Assembly: GCA_905221605.1 (NCBI GenBank)
Contig: CAJNDS010002163.1
Coordinates: 437,001-501,000 of the forward strand
Direction: 5' to 3'
Source of the DNA: Symbiodinium natans
Lineage: Eukaryota > Sar > Dinophyceae > Suessiales > Symbiodiniaceae
Length of the DNA stretch: 64,000 nt
The notes under the pieces were generated by a model. It searched no databases and had not been told where the DNA came from. It worked only from the letters and a program-made list of their open reading frames with translations. The position numbers and the translations under genes were made by a program. This document shows positions 10,586-20,930 of this stretch, one piece after another (the first letter of the stretch is position 1; each line of letters opens with the position of its first letter).

Positions 10586-11022
10586 TGTCATCCCCAAAAC
10601 TTCCCATCCTTGCTTATATTCTGCATGTTTGCCCGTTTGTTTGCCCCAAGCACAGAAGCGAGTGCCAGAAGAAAAAAACTGTCCGCGAACCCAAGCGCAC
10701 AAAGGGCGGTTGCCAGATCCGCGTTGCTAACTTCCTTGCTTGAGGTACCTGTATGTATGGTTAGTTTATGCATTTGCATTAGACACACGGGACACCAGCC
10801 CCTCCCTCCCCCCCCCCCCCTCTCTCTCCAAAGCTTGTATCATGATTTGTTGGTAGGTATGGGAGAAGTTCTGACCGCGCCGTCATGCCTTGCAAGACTT
10901 ACTGTACGCCGGGAATGTAATTTGAAGCACGCAGGCTGCAGATGTCCTATCATTGAGTCTTACTGCCGGGAGGTTATCGGGGCCTCCAAGATTTTGAATC
11001 CTAGGTTGACGTTCCCCCTTAG

Positions 11023-11090
11023 ACGAACAGTCCTTAATGGGGATTAGAATAGGGGGTACTACAATCCCTATTAAATTAAGGACTGTTCGT
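11023..11090. mobile_element. MITE M1 with perfect 16-bp terminal inverted repeats
   Basis: ACGAACAGTCCTTAAT at 11023-11038 is matched exactly in inverse by ATTAAGGACTGTTCGT at 11075-11090. The core holds GGGGGTACTACAATCCC. A sister copy lies at 21800-21848 with perfect 13-bp ends (ACTAACAGTCCTT). Fragments with the same ends are at 24476-24510 and 37645-37740. Confidence 0.75.
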
Positions 11091-11149
11091 ATAATTACCC
11101 TAAAACCCTAAACCCTAGACCCTAAGCCCTAAACCCTGCCTTGCAACAG

Positions 11150-11592
11150 CCCGGCCTTTTGACGCAGAGCCAGGCCAAGTCCCTGAATGCAGCGGCCCTC
11201 GTCGCGTACCAAGTTGAGCAGGCGCCCCTCTGCGTTGCGGTTTAGGGTTTAGGGTGAAGGTTTAGGTATTAGGGTTTAGGGTTTAGGGTTTAGGGTTTAG
11301 GGTTCAGGGTGTGGGGGGTTAAGGGTTTTCATGTTGCGTTTAGGGTCGAGGGTTTAGGGATTTTGGTTGGCAAGAATCCGTCCGTGGGAACGAAGCTGTA
11401 CAGGGTTGGGCGGCTGGAGCTGGTCACCTGGTCCTTCGAGCTGAAGGTTAGCGTGAAATATGTTCAAGTGTAGACAAAAACCCTAAACCCTAAACCCTAA
11501 GTTGCTCACCCAACATTTTGGAATGTCAAGGGCAGCATGAATCAAGTTCTTCATTGGCGGCGAGGCCTCCTACATATGAATGTCGGACTATA
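11150..11592 (+). CDS. Three-exon model, phase 0 throughout
   Basis: Exons are 11150-11239 (PGLLTQSQAKSLNAAALVAY ...), 11375-11446 (NPSVGTKLYRVGRLELVTW ...) and 11531 to about 11592 (GSMNQVLHWRRGLLHM). Both junctions are phase 0. The first exon follows CCCTAAA sequence and the acceptor TTGCAACAG, and is followed at once by GTTTAGGGTTTAGGG. The second intron carries CCCTAAA units ahead of its 3' end. No family recognised. The ends of the gene are not seen. Confidence 0.5.
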
Positions 11593-11779
11593 TGCGTGTG
11601 CATTCATCTAATGTTTGCTGTTTATATACAACACATCCAAGAAGGACCCCAAGCAAGACGACCCCCCCCCCACCCCCACCCCCACCCCACCCCTATGGTT
11701 CCTGCCCGGCTTTCAGTCCAGTCCTGAGATGTTGGGTTTAGGGTTTCGGGTTCAGGGCTTAGGCTCGTGAAGCCGCCAG

Positions 11780-12173
11780 GAAGCTATCAACGGACCCCCT
11801 CCCGAAGAGACCTTCGATGCCTTCAGCACCGACCCGAAAGGGAAGGGGAAGGCAGGACCCGAGTACGACGGGGCTTATGGAGGATTGTCTCAGCCTCTTG
11901 CCGCGAGGTAAGCCTCATTGTTCACCAGAAGTGTTTGCAAAAAGTACCCAAGCTACCAAGCACGCCACGTGCCCATCAGACAACACCTTGCCAAAAGCGC
12001 CTATACTCTCGCCCGGCCTCACCTGTACAACCTAAGCCCTGTGCCCCACAGTACATCCGAACTCCTAAACCCTAAACCCTAAACCCTAAACCCTAAACCC
12101 TGCAAACCTTCATCTGCCCTCACATCCTAGAACGGCATCCGGCCTCAAACCGATTTTGAGGAGGGAGCTCGAG
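11780..12173 (+). CDS. Two-exon model with Gly/Pro/Lys-rich segment
   Basis: Exon 11780-11907 (EAINGPPPEETFDAFSTDPK, then KGKAGPEYDGAYGG) ends in phase 2 at GCGAG/GTAAGC, an excellent donor. Exon 12131-12173 takes that phase and reads TASGLKPILRRELE; it follows an array of CCCTAAA units and CACATCCTAG and may extend to a stop near 12215. The matched phase is the main evidence. Family unknown. Confidence 0.5.
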
Positions 12174-12387
12174 GTTTTCAAGGGCCCAGGGGTGCAACCG
12201 TTTACGATTTAGGGTTTATGGGGTTCAGGGTTTCGGGTTTTGTGTTTAGGGCCATGGGGTTCAGGGTTTAGGGTTGCGGCTTCTCCAACTGGAGTTGCTT
12301 CGTGCCCGTCGCGGTTACAGGTTCACGAACCGGGCAGGCACTTCCAGCAGGCTTCTAAACAACTCCCGTCATCATTTCCCTGCAGAG

Positions 12388-12475
12388 ATATGGTCAGTTC
12401 TCTAAACTATGGTCCTTTTTGGGTACCCTAAATAAGAGGGCCGCCTCACAACAAGGACCCCAAAAGGATATCAAC
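12388..12475. mobile_element. Dispersed repeat, family C copy 2
   Basis: Aligns by eye with 2718-2815: shared TCAGTTCTCTAAAC, TTTTTGGG(G)T and AAAAGGAT blocks. Confidence 0.5.
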
Positions 12476-12554
12476 ATATAGTGAAAAACTCCACAGCAAC
12501 CCGCTCGTTTCACCCAGACTCCTTTGATACCTTTGGTGATTTGCCTCCTTGGGG

Positions 12555-12718
12555 CGTAGGGTTTAGAGTTTAAGGTTAGGTTTAGGGTTTAGGGCTTAGG
12601 GCTTAGGGCTTAGGGCTTAGGGCTTAGGGCTTAGGGCTTAGGGCTTAGGGCTTAGGGCTTAGGGCTTAGGGCTTAGGGCTTAGGGTTTAGGGTTTAGGGT
12701 TTAGGGTTCAGGGTGGCT
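12555..12718. repeat. GGGCTTA variant array inside TTTAGGG
   Basis: About fourteen units of TTAGGGC (a T-to-C variant) in a row, then canonical TTTAGGG units, ending just before an exon acceptor. Confidence 0.95.
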
Positions 12719-12727
12719 GCTCTGCAG

Positions 12728-12822
12728 GGAAAAAACCTCATCCTGCCCACTGGCGACCTCCTTGGAGAGGTGAAGGCCTTCGCGCGGATTCTGCGGATTC
12801 TGCAGATTCTGCGGATCCTTGG
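12728..12822 (+). CDS. Exon encoding Ile/Leu/Arg repeat segment
   Basis: Acceptor GCTGCTCTGCAG; frame GKNLILPTGDLLGEVKAFAR, then a 9-bp tandem repeat (CGGATTCTG) giving RIL-type triplets. GTTTAGGG follows immediately. An alternative donor GGAGAG/GTGAAG would drop the repeat. Here the left neighbour is TTTAGGG, an exception to the C-left rule. Confidence 0.5.
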
Positions 12823-13361
12823 GTTTAGGGTTAGGGTTTGGGGTTTAGGCTTCAGGCTTTAGGCTTTAGGCTGTAGGCTTTAGGCTTCTAGGGTCAGGGT
12901 TTAGGGTGTAGGGTTTGGGGTTTCATGTCTAGGGGTGCAAAATCCAGATTGTAACCCGAAGCCGAAATCTTGCAAAGCACAAGCCTTCACAAGCACCGAG
13001 AAACACCATAAACCCTACAAAAACCTGTCAACCTAAAAATGCACAAACCTAGCAACCCTGAACCCTTTGAAGCCCTAAACCCTAAACCCTATGCCCTGAA
13101 CCCTATGCCCCAACTCCGAAACTGCGGAGGCGAGGGTGTGGGTTCCTCCCAGTTGTGGGCAGGAGCTGAGGAGTTTAGGGCCCAAAAGGCTCCTATGTAG
13201 TACCTTTTTGGGGTAGGATTCTGGAATTCCCTACAACTAAACCAAAAAGGAACTGCTTTGGAGCCTGCAGGTAGGGTTTAGGATGGTTGAGGGCTTTTGG
13301 TGCAGGGTGCACAGCCTTGGCTCCATGACTGGTTTGGCTGCGTTGACGCAATGCCCCACAG

Positions 13362-13601
13362 CAGGAATTGGTGCCGAGTGGCAGGTCAAATTGGCGACCG
13401 TGAAAGTAGGCCCATGTTATAAACAACTCATAGGTATCCAGGAGGGGCCCAAATCTTGGGCATACGAGTGGGTAGTCGGGCGGGCACGCATGCAGAAGGA
13501 TCATCTTCGGGCAGAGTGTTTTGCCATTGGCTGCAGGCCTTCTGCACACGCTTTGCGCTTACGGAACGCCTCTGGGTCTGCAGCTGGTATTCCCTTCGTG
13601 G
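13362..13601 (+). CDS. Two exon candidates, partly ambiguous
   Basis: Exon 13362-13405 has acceptor GCCCCACAG and reads GIGAEWQVKLATVK; its donor is GTAGGCCC, the same start as family A introns. Exon 13537-13601 follows TTGGCTGCAG and ends at GTGG/GTAACC. It is open in all three frames; AFCTRFALTERLWVCSW fits the incoming phase 0. Confidence 0.4.
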
Positions 13602-13879
13602 GTAACCTTAAGCCCTGGACCAGAGGAGGCTGCTTCAAGGGTGAAGCTTAAGCACTCTTCTGACTCCTGCCTACTTTTGCTGATGCTACCGCCTGATTTC
13701 AGGGCTTAGGGTAGAGGCAGAGGTGGGCAGATGCGAAACCCAAACCTGACGCCCCAAACATCCTGGCACTCACGCCCTTCTGAGACGGACCGAAAGACCG
13801 TGGAACATCTAAGTTACTACCATCTGCTTAAGAACCCCACAAAAACCAGAAAACTTGCTTCCTTATAAGGGCAATGTAG

Positions 13880-14000
13880 GGATATATATGTATATACATA
13901 TATATATATATGGTTTAGGGTTTAGGGTTTAGGGTTTAGGGTTTAGGGTTTAGGGTTTAGGGTTTAGGGTTTAGGGTTTAGGGTTTAGGGTTTAGGGTTT
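13880..14000. repeat. TA-rich stretch followed by TTTAGGG array
   Basis: About thirty bases of TATATG repeats run into thirteen TTTAGGG units. Confidence 0.95.
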
Positions 14001-14268
14001 CCTTTTTACCTTTTTTGGGGGCTCTCAAGCAAATAGTAGGTTACGGTTTAGGACGTCGGGCGGCACTGACTTGACCGCTTCGGAATCTAGAAATCTGATT
14101 CCCGGTGTGGTCAGTTCGCCCAATCCCCCCTTCATTCAGTCAGAAGCCGAACCTCGAAGCCAGGGCTCGGGGGGGGGGGGGGGGGGTACCCTCACAAACG
14201 GGTCCAGAAAGGGGGGCACACCTTACATTCGAGTTCTGACCAAGTATGGGGCCTTCTCTAAATTTTAG

Positions 14269-14367
14269 ATTTCCCCGGGTGTCCCACGACCCCCGAACGA
14301 CCGAGGTTTGCAAACGAAGCTCATGGACACGCTCCGAAAGCGAGCGGATCCGGACCGTCTTGCCTAA
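14269..14367 (+). CDS. Terminal exon, basic C-terminus
   Basis: Acceptor TCTCTAAATTTTAG; frame ISPGVPRPPNDRGLQTKLMD and then TLRKRADPDRLA, TAA at 14365-14367. The segment at about 14090-14168 (LIPGVVSSPNPPFIQSEAEP) may be an upstream exon. No family recognised. Confidence 0.5.
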   Translation: MSPGVPRPPNDRGLQTKLMDTLRKRADPDRLA

Positions 14368-14538
14368 ACGTTTATAGGGTTGAGGGTTGAGGGTTTAGGG
14401 TTTAGCCAGGGTTTAAACATTAAAGTTTAAGGCCTTCTAGCACCGGTTTATGGGTTAGTAGGGTACTGCGTTCCCCAATTTGCACCTGCCTCATGTTTTG
14501 TCAGCTACACGCACGCGGACACCGAGAGACAGACACAT

Positions 14539-14612
14539 AGACAAACAAGCAAACAAACAAACACACAAACAAACAAACAAACAAACAAACAAACAAACAA
14601 ACAGACAGACAA
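14539..14612. repeat. (CAAA)n microsatellite
   Basis: CAAA units flanked by CAGA/GACA units, about 70 bases. Confidence 0.95.
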
Positions 14613-14864
14613 TTCTTGGTATTTGCTTCTTGCTTTTCTTGCATTCACACCTTGTCTGGCCCCAGATTTGGCCCGACACGTGTGCTCATGCTTCATCAAA
14701 CGTGAGAGTGCTGTCTTGGATTTCCTGGTCGGCTGCATAACTTCCCATGGTGTGCACAGGAGTACGACAAAACTCTAATCCTAGTAAGCAAGGCTCATAG
14801 AAACTAATAAACAAACACCCATACCCAAAAACAATACAAAACAACAGCCTAAACATTTGCAGGA

Positions 14865-15140
14865 CTCGTGGGAAACTGAGACACCGCAACCAAAAAAAAC
14901 AGACCAAAAAGCCAATTACCCAAAAACCAACAATACCAATAACAAAGAAACCAAAAATACCAAAACATCAATTTTTCGGGACTTTTGATTCGTAAGCTTA
15001 TTTCCACAGCTTTCACAGAGTCCCGGAAAATTGTGTTTTTTGATTCTTTGAGTTTTTTGGTATTGGTTTTTTGGTTTTGCGGAAATGGTTTTCTGGGCTT
15101 TTTGTGTTGATTTGGTTGGTTGTCGCTGTTCCTGTTCTCC
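14865..15140. mobile_element. AT-rich imperfect foldback (long inverted repeat)
   Basis: The stretch about 14870-14985 is an imperfect inverse of about 15018-15135. Landmarks are TCAATTTTTCGGGAC against GTCCCGGAAAATTG, and ACACCGCAACCAAAA against TTTGGTTGGTTGTCGCTGTT. A loop of roughly 35 bases separates the arms. Composition is far more A/T-rich than its surroundings. It could be a foldback transposon or a hairpin-RNA source. Confidence 0.55.
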
Positions 15141-15267
15141 AAAAAGTCTTGCAAAATTCATATTCTTGGGGTTTTGCCTATTTTTAAACATGGTTTCTGC
15201 GGGTTTCGCAATTCTGGCCTGGTTGCTAAAACCTCAAAAGCGCAGCGGCTGAGAAACCACTCTGAGC

Positions 15268-15345
15268 CTATTATTATTATTATTATTGTTATTATTATTA
15301 TTATCATTATCACTATTATTATAGATTATATATATATGTATATAT
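15268..15345. repeat. (ATT)n and TATA microsatellites
   Basis: About seventeen TTA-type units with interruptions, then a TATATATG run. Confidence 0.9.
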
Positions 15346-15618
15346 AGCGTGCCCAAAGCACAAATGACTCTGGAAGACTTTCGGGTCCAGGCAATCCAAG
15401 TTAGAAATTTAGCGGCTTTGGGCTTCAGGGGGGTTATTCTGAAGGTCTGTGAGGGAGTGGGGTGCACAGAGGGTTTCAGGTTTGGTGTGGGGTGCTTTAG
15501 GGCTCTAGTGGTCTCAGACTGTACACAAGCCCTCAACCCAGGATCCCAGGAATGCAGAAGGTATAGTGCAGGACGTTTGGACACTTTTTCGAACCTAAAC
15601 CCTATTGACCCTGAACAG

Positions 15619-15750
15619 CTACCTTTTCGTAAATCTGAATCTCTCTTCGAGATCCCTTGCATGACGAGCGCAGTGGAGGATTGGCGAAACGACCTGGCTG
15701 AAATGAACAGGCTCTGGGCCGGGCACCCCCCCCCCCCCATCCTTGCATAA
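15619..15750 (+). CDS. Terminal exon candidate
   Basis: After CCTAAACCCTATTGACCCTGA and acceptor ACAG the frame reads LPFRKSESLFEIPCMTSAVE, then DWRNDLAEMNRLWAGHP and a stop at 15750. The final residues come from a poly-C run. A plausible globular segment, family unknown. Confidence 0.45.
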   Translation, partial: LPFRKSESLFEIPCMTSAVEDWRNDLAEMNRLWAGHPPPPILA

Positions 15751-15779
15751 AAATGTAAAACAATATGTAAAGAACATAA

Positions 15780-15960
15780 AGTATAGATGATGTGCATTTA
15801 AAAAAGTGTTTAGGAATGTACAGCATATACAGTACATATGGAAGCAGTTATGTGTATATATAGAGTATACCTGTATATATATATTATATATTATATACAA
15901 TTTGTACATAGTATTCGTAGTATATATCGGCTATACAATATTTATAGTAACCACCCAGCC
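15780..15960. other. AT-rich intergenic or intronic stretch
   Basis: TATATA-rich and low in GC, with no splice-flanked open frame seen. Confidence 0.7.
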
Positions 15961-16191
15961 CATGTGGGCGCACTCGAGTTTCGGATGTAGGCTCTTCAGG
16001 TTTAGGGGTCTAGATTCAAGGCTTGAGGGTTGTAATGCTTATGATATGGTCTGCTGCTCCACCTCCCTCCCAACTTGGGATTTGCCGGTGTTGGTTGGGC
16101 TTCAGGGTTTGCGGGTTCCCGACACTGGAGAGAACAAGCTGCCCAGGGTTCCCAAGCGAGAGCAGGTAGTACATACCCACATGGCTTCGAG

Positions 16192-16507
16192 GGTAGACGG
16201 AGTCGCTTCCGTGTGTCCTATGCCGAGCCGGAGCCCGCAGAAAACCAAAAACATCGGGTTTAGGGTTTAGGGTTTAGGGTGTAGGGTTTAGGGTTTAAGG
16301 TTTAGGGTTTAGGGTTTAGGGTTTGGGGTTTGGGGTTTGGGGTTTGGGGTTTAGGGCTTTTTGATGGAACCCACAAGCAACTAGAAAGCCCGTACCGGGC
16401 GCTCTTCTTCCTGAACCCAGCAGCTGCTCAGGGACCTGTCGAAAGCTCGGAATCCCAGTGGCCTCCTGGTGGTCAAGCTGGGTGACATTCAGCCCTTCGG
16501 ACTCTGA
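16192..16507 (+). CDS. Two-exon model, heptamer-rich intron
   Basis: Exon 16192-16257 (RRSRFRVSYAEPEPAENQKH ...) ends exactly at CGG/GTTTAGGG. Exon 16421-16507 follows TCTTCTTCCTGAACCCAG and reads LLRDLSKARNPSGLLVVKLG, then DIQPFGL and TGA, with another TTTAGGG array three bases later. The junction is phase 0/0. The 163-nt intron is mostly G-type heptamer. Family unknown. Confidence 0.5.
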
Positions 16508-17020
16508 GGGTTTAGGGTTTAGGGTTTAGGGGTTTGGGGTTTAGGGGTTAGGGTTTGGGGTTAGGGGTTATGGGTTAGGGATTTAGGGAGTTCGTTTCTG
16601 TTGGTGTCACCTCCCAAGAAGAACGTGTCGTGCACTTAGAGTCACCGTGCACCTGTAAGACAAGGGAATATTTCCCCATGACTGAGGCACATTTCCATTT
16701 TGTGCTAAGGAGCTTAAGGGTTATTCTAGGCAGGGAAACGTGGGTTTGGGGAGTTGGGGCTTTCAATCTTCTTAAAATCCCTCCCTCAACCTAAAACCCT
16801 AATCCTGACACCCTAAAGCCTAGAACCTTGCAGAGTGTCCGCTTGTAGAATGACGAAAGGTTTTTGTGGTGCAAAGGCATGTTCTAGTGTCGCATCCCGA
16901 TCAGAATGATTTTCCCCCTACTTGACAAACTGCACTGCTGACGTTAGAACAAGTACAAACAAGAAAACGACCCAAACATGGATAGCAAAGCCGCTGGGCA
17001 CCTAGTAGTGAGCTTGCGCC

Positions 17021-19180
17021 ATGAGCCGGCAAAGGCCAGCAGAGAGCCCCTCTCTAGGGTTCAGGGCTTAGGGTTCGGGGTTTAGAGTTTATTGCTTAGG
17101 GCTCAAAAACTGGCGTCCATTGGAGCTCTCAGCCGTGAAACTCCGAAAAAAAGGAGAATCAGCCTGACGTCCAGGAAAGAGCTGAATCCGAATCAGCTTT
17201 GCTTCAACTACCGCGCAGGTGGGGGAAGCTCAACACGCGAAACACCCATAAGCCTTTTGCCCCCCAAAAGGCAACCTCCAAAGACCCTTAAGCCCTTCAA
17301 CTCCTTTGCAGCCCTGTTTAACGCCCTGTAGAACCCTCTGACAGCCCCCCCATGGCTTGTGGTTGAAAGGCTTCTACATCTTTCCCCTCGGTTCGATTTC
17401 GAGCCCAGGGCTCTTCGGGTTTGTGTTCGACCCTTGGAGCTTCGGATGGTTTAGGGCTCAGGGTTCAGGGTTTAGGGTTCAGGGTTTAGGGTTTAGGGTT
17501 TAGGGTTTAGGGTTTAGGGTTATATAAAGGGAAGGGGGGGCTGTTAGGGTTCATGTTTGGGGCTGGTGAAGGTGGGTGGGTGTAAGGGTTTATGATTTAG
17601 GGTGCGGGTTTAGGCACGAGGGCCTCAGGCGACAGCTAATTGTTGGGAGCATACCATGAGCGTTTAGGGTTGAGATGGGAAAGCCTGCTCCGCTCGTGGA
17701 ATCTTGTGGAGGTACCTGCACGTGGGGCGACAAGTGTCGCTGGTGCCAGCCTTAATCTTTCTAGATGGAGCTACCCAGAAAGCCCAAAACCCATTAGTTT
17801 TAGGAGTATGCCTCGTTTTACATGACGAATACCTTGACAGCTTAAGGTTACTAGATTTAAAGGATATTGGGCTCCCTCTGGGTAACCCCGGACCCTACAA
17901 ACTGATTGGTGGAAGGCCCTGCTTTGAGACAAGAGAAGCTCCCCTAAGACCCCAAACAGGCAACGGGGCCCCTTAGTACTGGGTTGGGGGCGTGGACCCT
18001 AAACCCTAAACCCTAAACCCTAAACCCTAAACCCTAAACCCTAAACCCTAAACCCTAAACCCTGTTTGCGGGTGGGAGGGAGCGGGGGAGGTAAGGCTGG
18101 GCAGGGCTGGAGTTTTAGGGTTTTTGGGTGTCCTTCTAGCAGGGACCCTTAGTCTTATTCTCCTTCCTACACAATAGTCCCGACATACCTAAGTAGCCCC
18201 TAAGGGTCCCTGAAAAGGGTCCCTCCTTTAGTGCCTTGAGGGTGGGAGCCGTCAGGTCCAGGGTTCGGTGTCCTGTGGTAAAGTTCCTGGCCTCCTTTGT
18301 CTAAGTTGTCAGGAGGGGCATGTGTTGCTTGGCGGTCGTCTTGTGGGCTTATCAGCAACTCTCCAGACCCTGAAATGCAAGCCCTAACCCGAATAGACTT
18401 GGGATCGTCCCCGAAACTGTCGTAGGCAGATGGTCTTGTATTAGAACTTGAAGAGGAGCACTGTTGCTGTGGTAGGAGGAACATCCCAATCCTAAACCCT
18501 ACACTCTCAGATGCGATCGCGTGGTCATAAGCTACGGCGCATCCGGCTGTTGCTCGGCTGGAGCGAGATGCCGGCACGGTGGAGGCCGATTACGACCTTC
18601 TTCGGCGCGCTTCCTGGCGCGCTTCGGTGCCGCGAGCACTGCTTGCACGACAACAACTGCAATGACTTCTGCCATCATCTACTCGCCGAGCTTGGTCTGG
18701 AGACTGGATCTCTGGGCTTGTTTCGTGGCCCACCTGGTTTCGCTGAAGATATGCCGTGCTCGCGCGGGGGAGAAGGACGGAGGCCTCCGCGAGACACAGA
18801 GTTGTGAAGCCTAGAATCAGCCAGGATCACCGGACAGCATCCCCAAAAACGACCCACCTTAGGGTTTAACGGTTATAGGGCTTGGCATACCCTTATAGTT
18901 CCCCCTTCATATACCCCCCCCCCCCCCCCCCCCCAAAAGAAAAAAAACCTACACCCTACACCCCAAACCCTAAACCCCCTAAGCCCTAAACCCTAAACTA
19001 AACCCCAAGCCCTAAGCCCTAAACCCTAAACCCTTAGCCTCCTTTTGCAGGAGCCCAGAACCGACAACAAAAAGCAGTCTTAAGGTCCCACGACGTCGCG
19101 GTTGGGGCGGAGAGGATGAAGTCAAGCTCCCTGCTGGCCGCAAATGCCAAGGGGACCGACACTTGGCGTGGTTGGCTTAG
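17021..19180 (+). CDS. Gene with CCCH-like zinc finger split by introns
   Basis: Proposed exons: 17021-17058 (ATG; MSRQRPAESPSL), 17100-17218 (AQKLASIGALSRETPKKRR ... LCFNYRA), 17712-17742 (TCTWGDKCR), a region from 18532 (HPAVARLERDAGTVEADYD), and 19051-19180 (KVPRRRGWGGEDEVKLPAG ..., stop TAG 19178-19180). Intron 1 is 41 nt of degenerate TTTAGGG. Joining exons 2 and 3 in phase 1 gives C-x7-C-x5-C, the start of a CCCH zinc finger, with the last ligand expected in the next exon. Such fingers usually bind RNA. Exons before the last are not fully resolved. The last acceptor, CCTCCTTTTGCAG, is very strong. Confidence 0.5.
17344..17416 (+). other. tRNA-like fragment (possible SINE or pseudo-tRNA)
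   Basis: CTCGGTTCGATTTCGAG forms a T-arm with a 7-base loop, and TGGCTTGTGGTTGAAAGGC about 30 bases upstream resembles a D-arm/A-box. The acceptor stem pairs only in part, so it is not a functional tRNA. A second CTCGGTTCGATTC lies at 39210-39222. Confidence 0.25.
17998..18062. repeat. CCCTAAA array
   Basis: Nine near-perfect units inside a proposed intron of the zinc-finger gene. Confidence 0.97.
18123..18235 (-). mobile_element. Dispersed repeat, family B copy 2 (inverted)
   Basis: Read on the minus strand it gives GGGGCTACTTAGGTATGTCG and GACTAAGGGTCCCTGCTAG, matching the motif order at 4405-4525. Confidence 0.5.
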
Positions 19181-19197
19181 GGCCCTAAAGGGCTTCC

Positions 19198-19720
19198 GTG
19201 GTTTTAGGGCCTTTTTGGGGCTTGTATAGGGCGTTTAGGGCTTTCAGGGCTTTCAGGGCTTTTGGGGCTTTTGGGGCTTTTGGGTTTTGGGGCGGGTTTT
19301 GGGGTTTTGGGGTTTTAGGGCTTTTAGGGCTTTTATGGCTTTTAGGGCTTTTAGGGCTTTTAGGGCTTTTAGGGCTTTTAGGGCGTTTAGGGCTTTTAGG
19401 GCTTTTAGGGCTTTTAGGGCTTTTAGGGCTTTTAGGGCTTTTAGGGCTTTTGGGTTTAAGGGCTTTTAGGGCTTTAGGGCTTTTGGGCTTTTAGGGTTTT
19501 ACTGTTTCAAGGTTGTCGGGCTTAAGGGTTTTAGGGTTTTAGGGCTTCTATTGCTTTAGGGCTTAAGGGTTTTAGGGATTTAGGGCTTTTATTGTTTTAG
19601 GGCTTTTGGGTTTTAGTGTTTTCGGGCTTTTAGGGCTTTGTCGGGTTTTAGGGGTTCAGGGATTTAGGGTTTTGGGGCTTTTAGGGTTTTAGGGTTTTTG
19701 ATTTAAGGTTTAAGGTTGAG
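19198..19720. repeat. TTTTAGGGC nonamer array and G-type sequence
   Basis: About twenty copies of a 9-base variant (AGGGCTTTT) with few changes, then degenerate G-type units. Six-frame frames rich in Phe/Arg/Ala or Leu/Gly are artefacts. Confidence 0.95.
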
Positions 19721-20148
19721 GGTAATATAGGCCTTCCACGCATCGGTTTAGGCTTGAAGGTTTAGGGTTCTCGGGTCTAGGGTAGGGATTTGGGTTTAGG
19801 GTTTGCATAAGGGGGCTTATAGCTTAGAGGGGCTTAGAGGGGCTTAGAGGGGCTTATCGAGGCTTATCGGGTTAAGGCTTTTGGAAAGGGTTTTCGGGTT
19901 TAGGCTTCCGGGTTCTCAGGCTTCTCGAGGTTAAGGCCTTAGATTTCGGGTTCAGAGTTTAGCAAGTGGGTTGACGTTTGCTGGGCTTGGCTGAGGGTTG
20001 ATATCGTCGCCATCCCCATGCGGCTCAGGGCTTTATGGTTTAGGAAACCTCTTCCTCCTTGAGCCACCCCTCCTCCCTAGTAACAAATACCCCCGTGATG
20101 GTACATGCTCGTACATGGGGAGTGTTTAATATTCGGCGGCTTTCGCAG

Positions 20149-20223
20149 CGGTGGTGCCATATTTATTAGGCACACACGCTTTGCGCAAAGCCTGGAAGGA
20201 AAAGCCGGCTTGGGAATCTGAAG
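20149..20223 (+). CDS. Internal exon VVPYLLGTHALRKAWKEK...
   Basis: Acceptor CGGCTTTCGCAG, donor GAAG/GTAGGC, phases 1 and 1. The basic helix-like reading is convincing. A low-complexity follow-on exon (PPPEVTAGSGSG) at 20668-20702 and a terminal exon 20987-21048 (AIAYMTWRRAGRPPPM, TGA) may belong to the same gene but do not all share phase. Confidence 0.45.
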
Positions 20224-20249
20224 GTAGGCTCTAAAACACCTCCCCCCCC

Positions 20250-20630
20250 CCTCCAAGCCAAAACAAAAATCCTGAGCCCCATTTCAAACTCCCAACGGCA
20301 ACCCCCAAACGCGAAACCCTAAACCCTAAACCGCCCAAACCCTAAACCTCCAAAAGCCTAAACCTCCTCATATTTAGTTTTCTAAAACCTCCTAAAGTCT
20401 AAGCCTAATTCCCCTAAAGCCTAAACCTCCTAAACCCTGATTCTCCTAAGCCTCCGAAAGCCTATATTACTATACACACCTCCTACACCCTAATTCTCCT
20501 AAGCCTCTTAAAGCTTGACTCTCCTAGACGCTAAGTCTCCTAAACCTCCTAAACCCTAAACCCTAAACCCTAAACCCTAAACCCTAAACCCTAAACCCCC
20601 TAATTCTCCTAAGCCTCCAAAACCCTGAGC
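20250..20630. repeat. Degenerate C-type region
   Basis: CCTAAACCTCCTAAAG and AATTCTCCTAAGCC words alternate with a run of six CCCTAAA units. A distinct local dialect of the repeat. Confidence 0.8.
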
Positions 20631-20706
20631 CTGAAAGGTCGCCTCACTTCCTGTCCAGCCTCCCCCGGAGGTGACTGCAGGCTCAGGCTCGGGGTTGCAG
20701 GGTTGA

Positions 20707-20930
20707 GGGAAGGTTTAGGGTTTAGAGTTTAGGGTTTAGGGTTTGGGGTTTAGGGTTTAGGGTTCAGGGTTCAGGGTTCAGGGTTCAGGGTTTAGGGTTT
20801 AATTGGGGTTTGGGGTTTGGGGTTTGGGGTTTGGGGTTTGGGGTTTGGGGTTTGGGGTTTGGGGTTTGGGGTTTGGGGTTCAGGTTTTGGGGTTCGGGGT
20901 TCGGGGTTCGGGGTGTTCGGGGTTTAGGTG
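20707..20930. repeat. TTTAGGG tract with TTCAGGG and TTTGGGG runs
   Basis: Blocks of TTCAGGG (4 units) and TTTGGGG (about 10 units) lie side by side with canonical units. Confidence 0.95.

Noticed and set aside
17370-17448. Exon reading FYIFPLGSISSPGLFGF
   Set aside because: It overlaps the tRNA-like T-arm and its phase does not fit the next exon, whereas skipping it restores a CCCH motif.
19198-19500. Frames of Phe-Arg-Ala or Leu-Gly repeats
   Set aside because: Direct translation of the TTTTAGGGC array.
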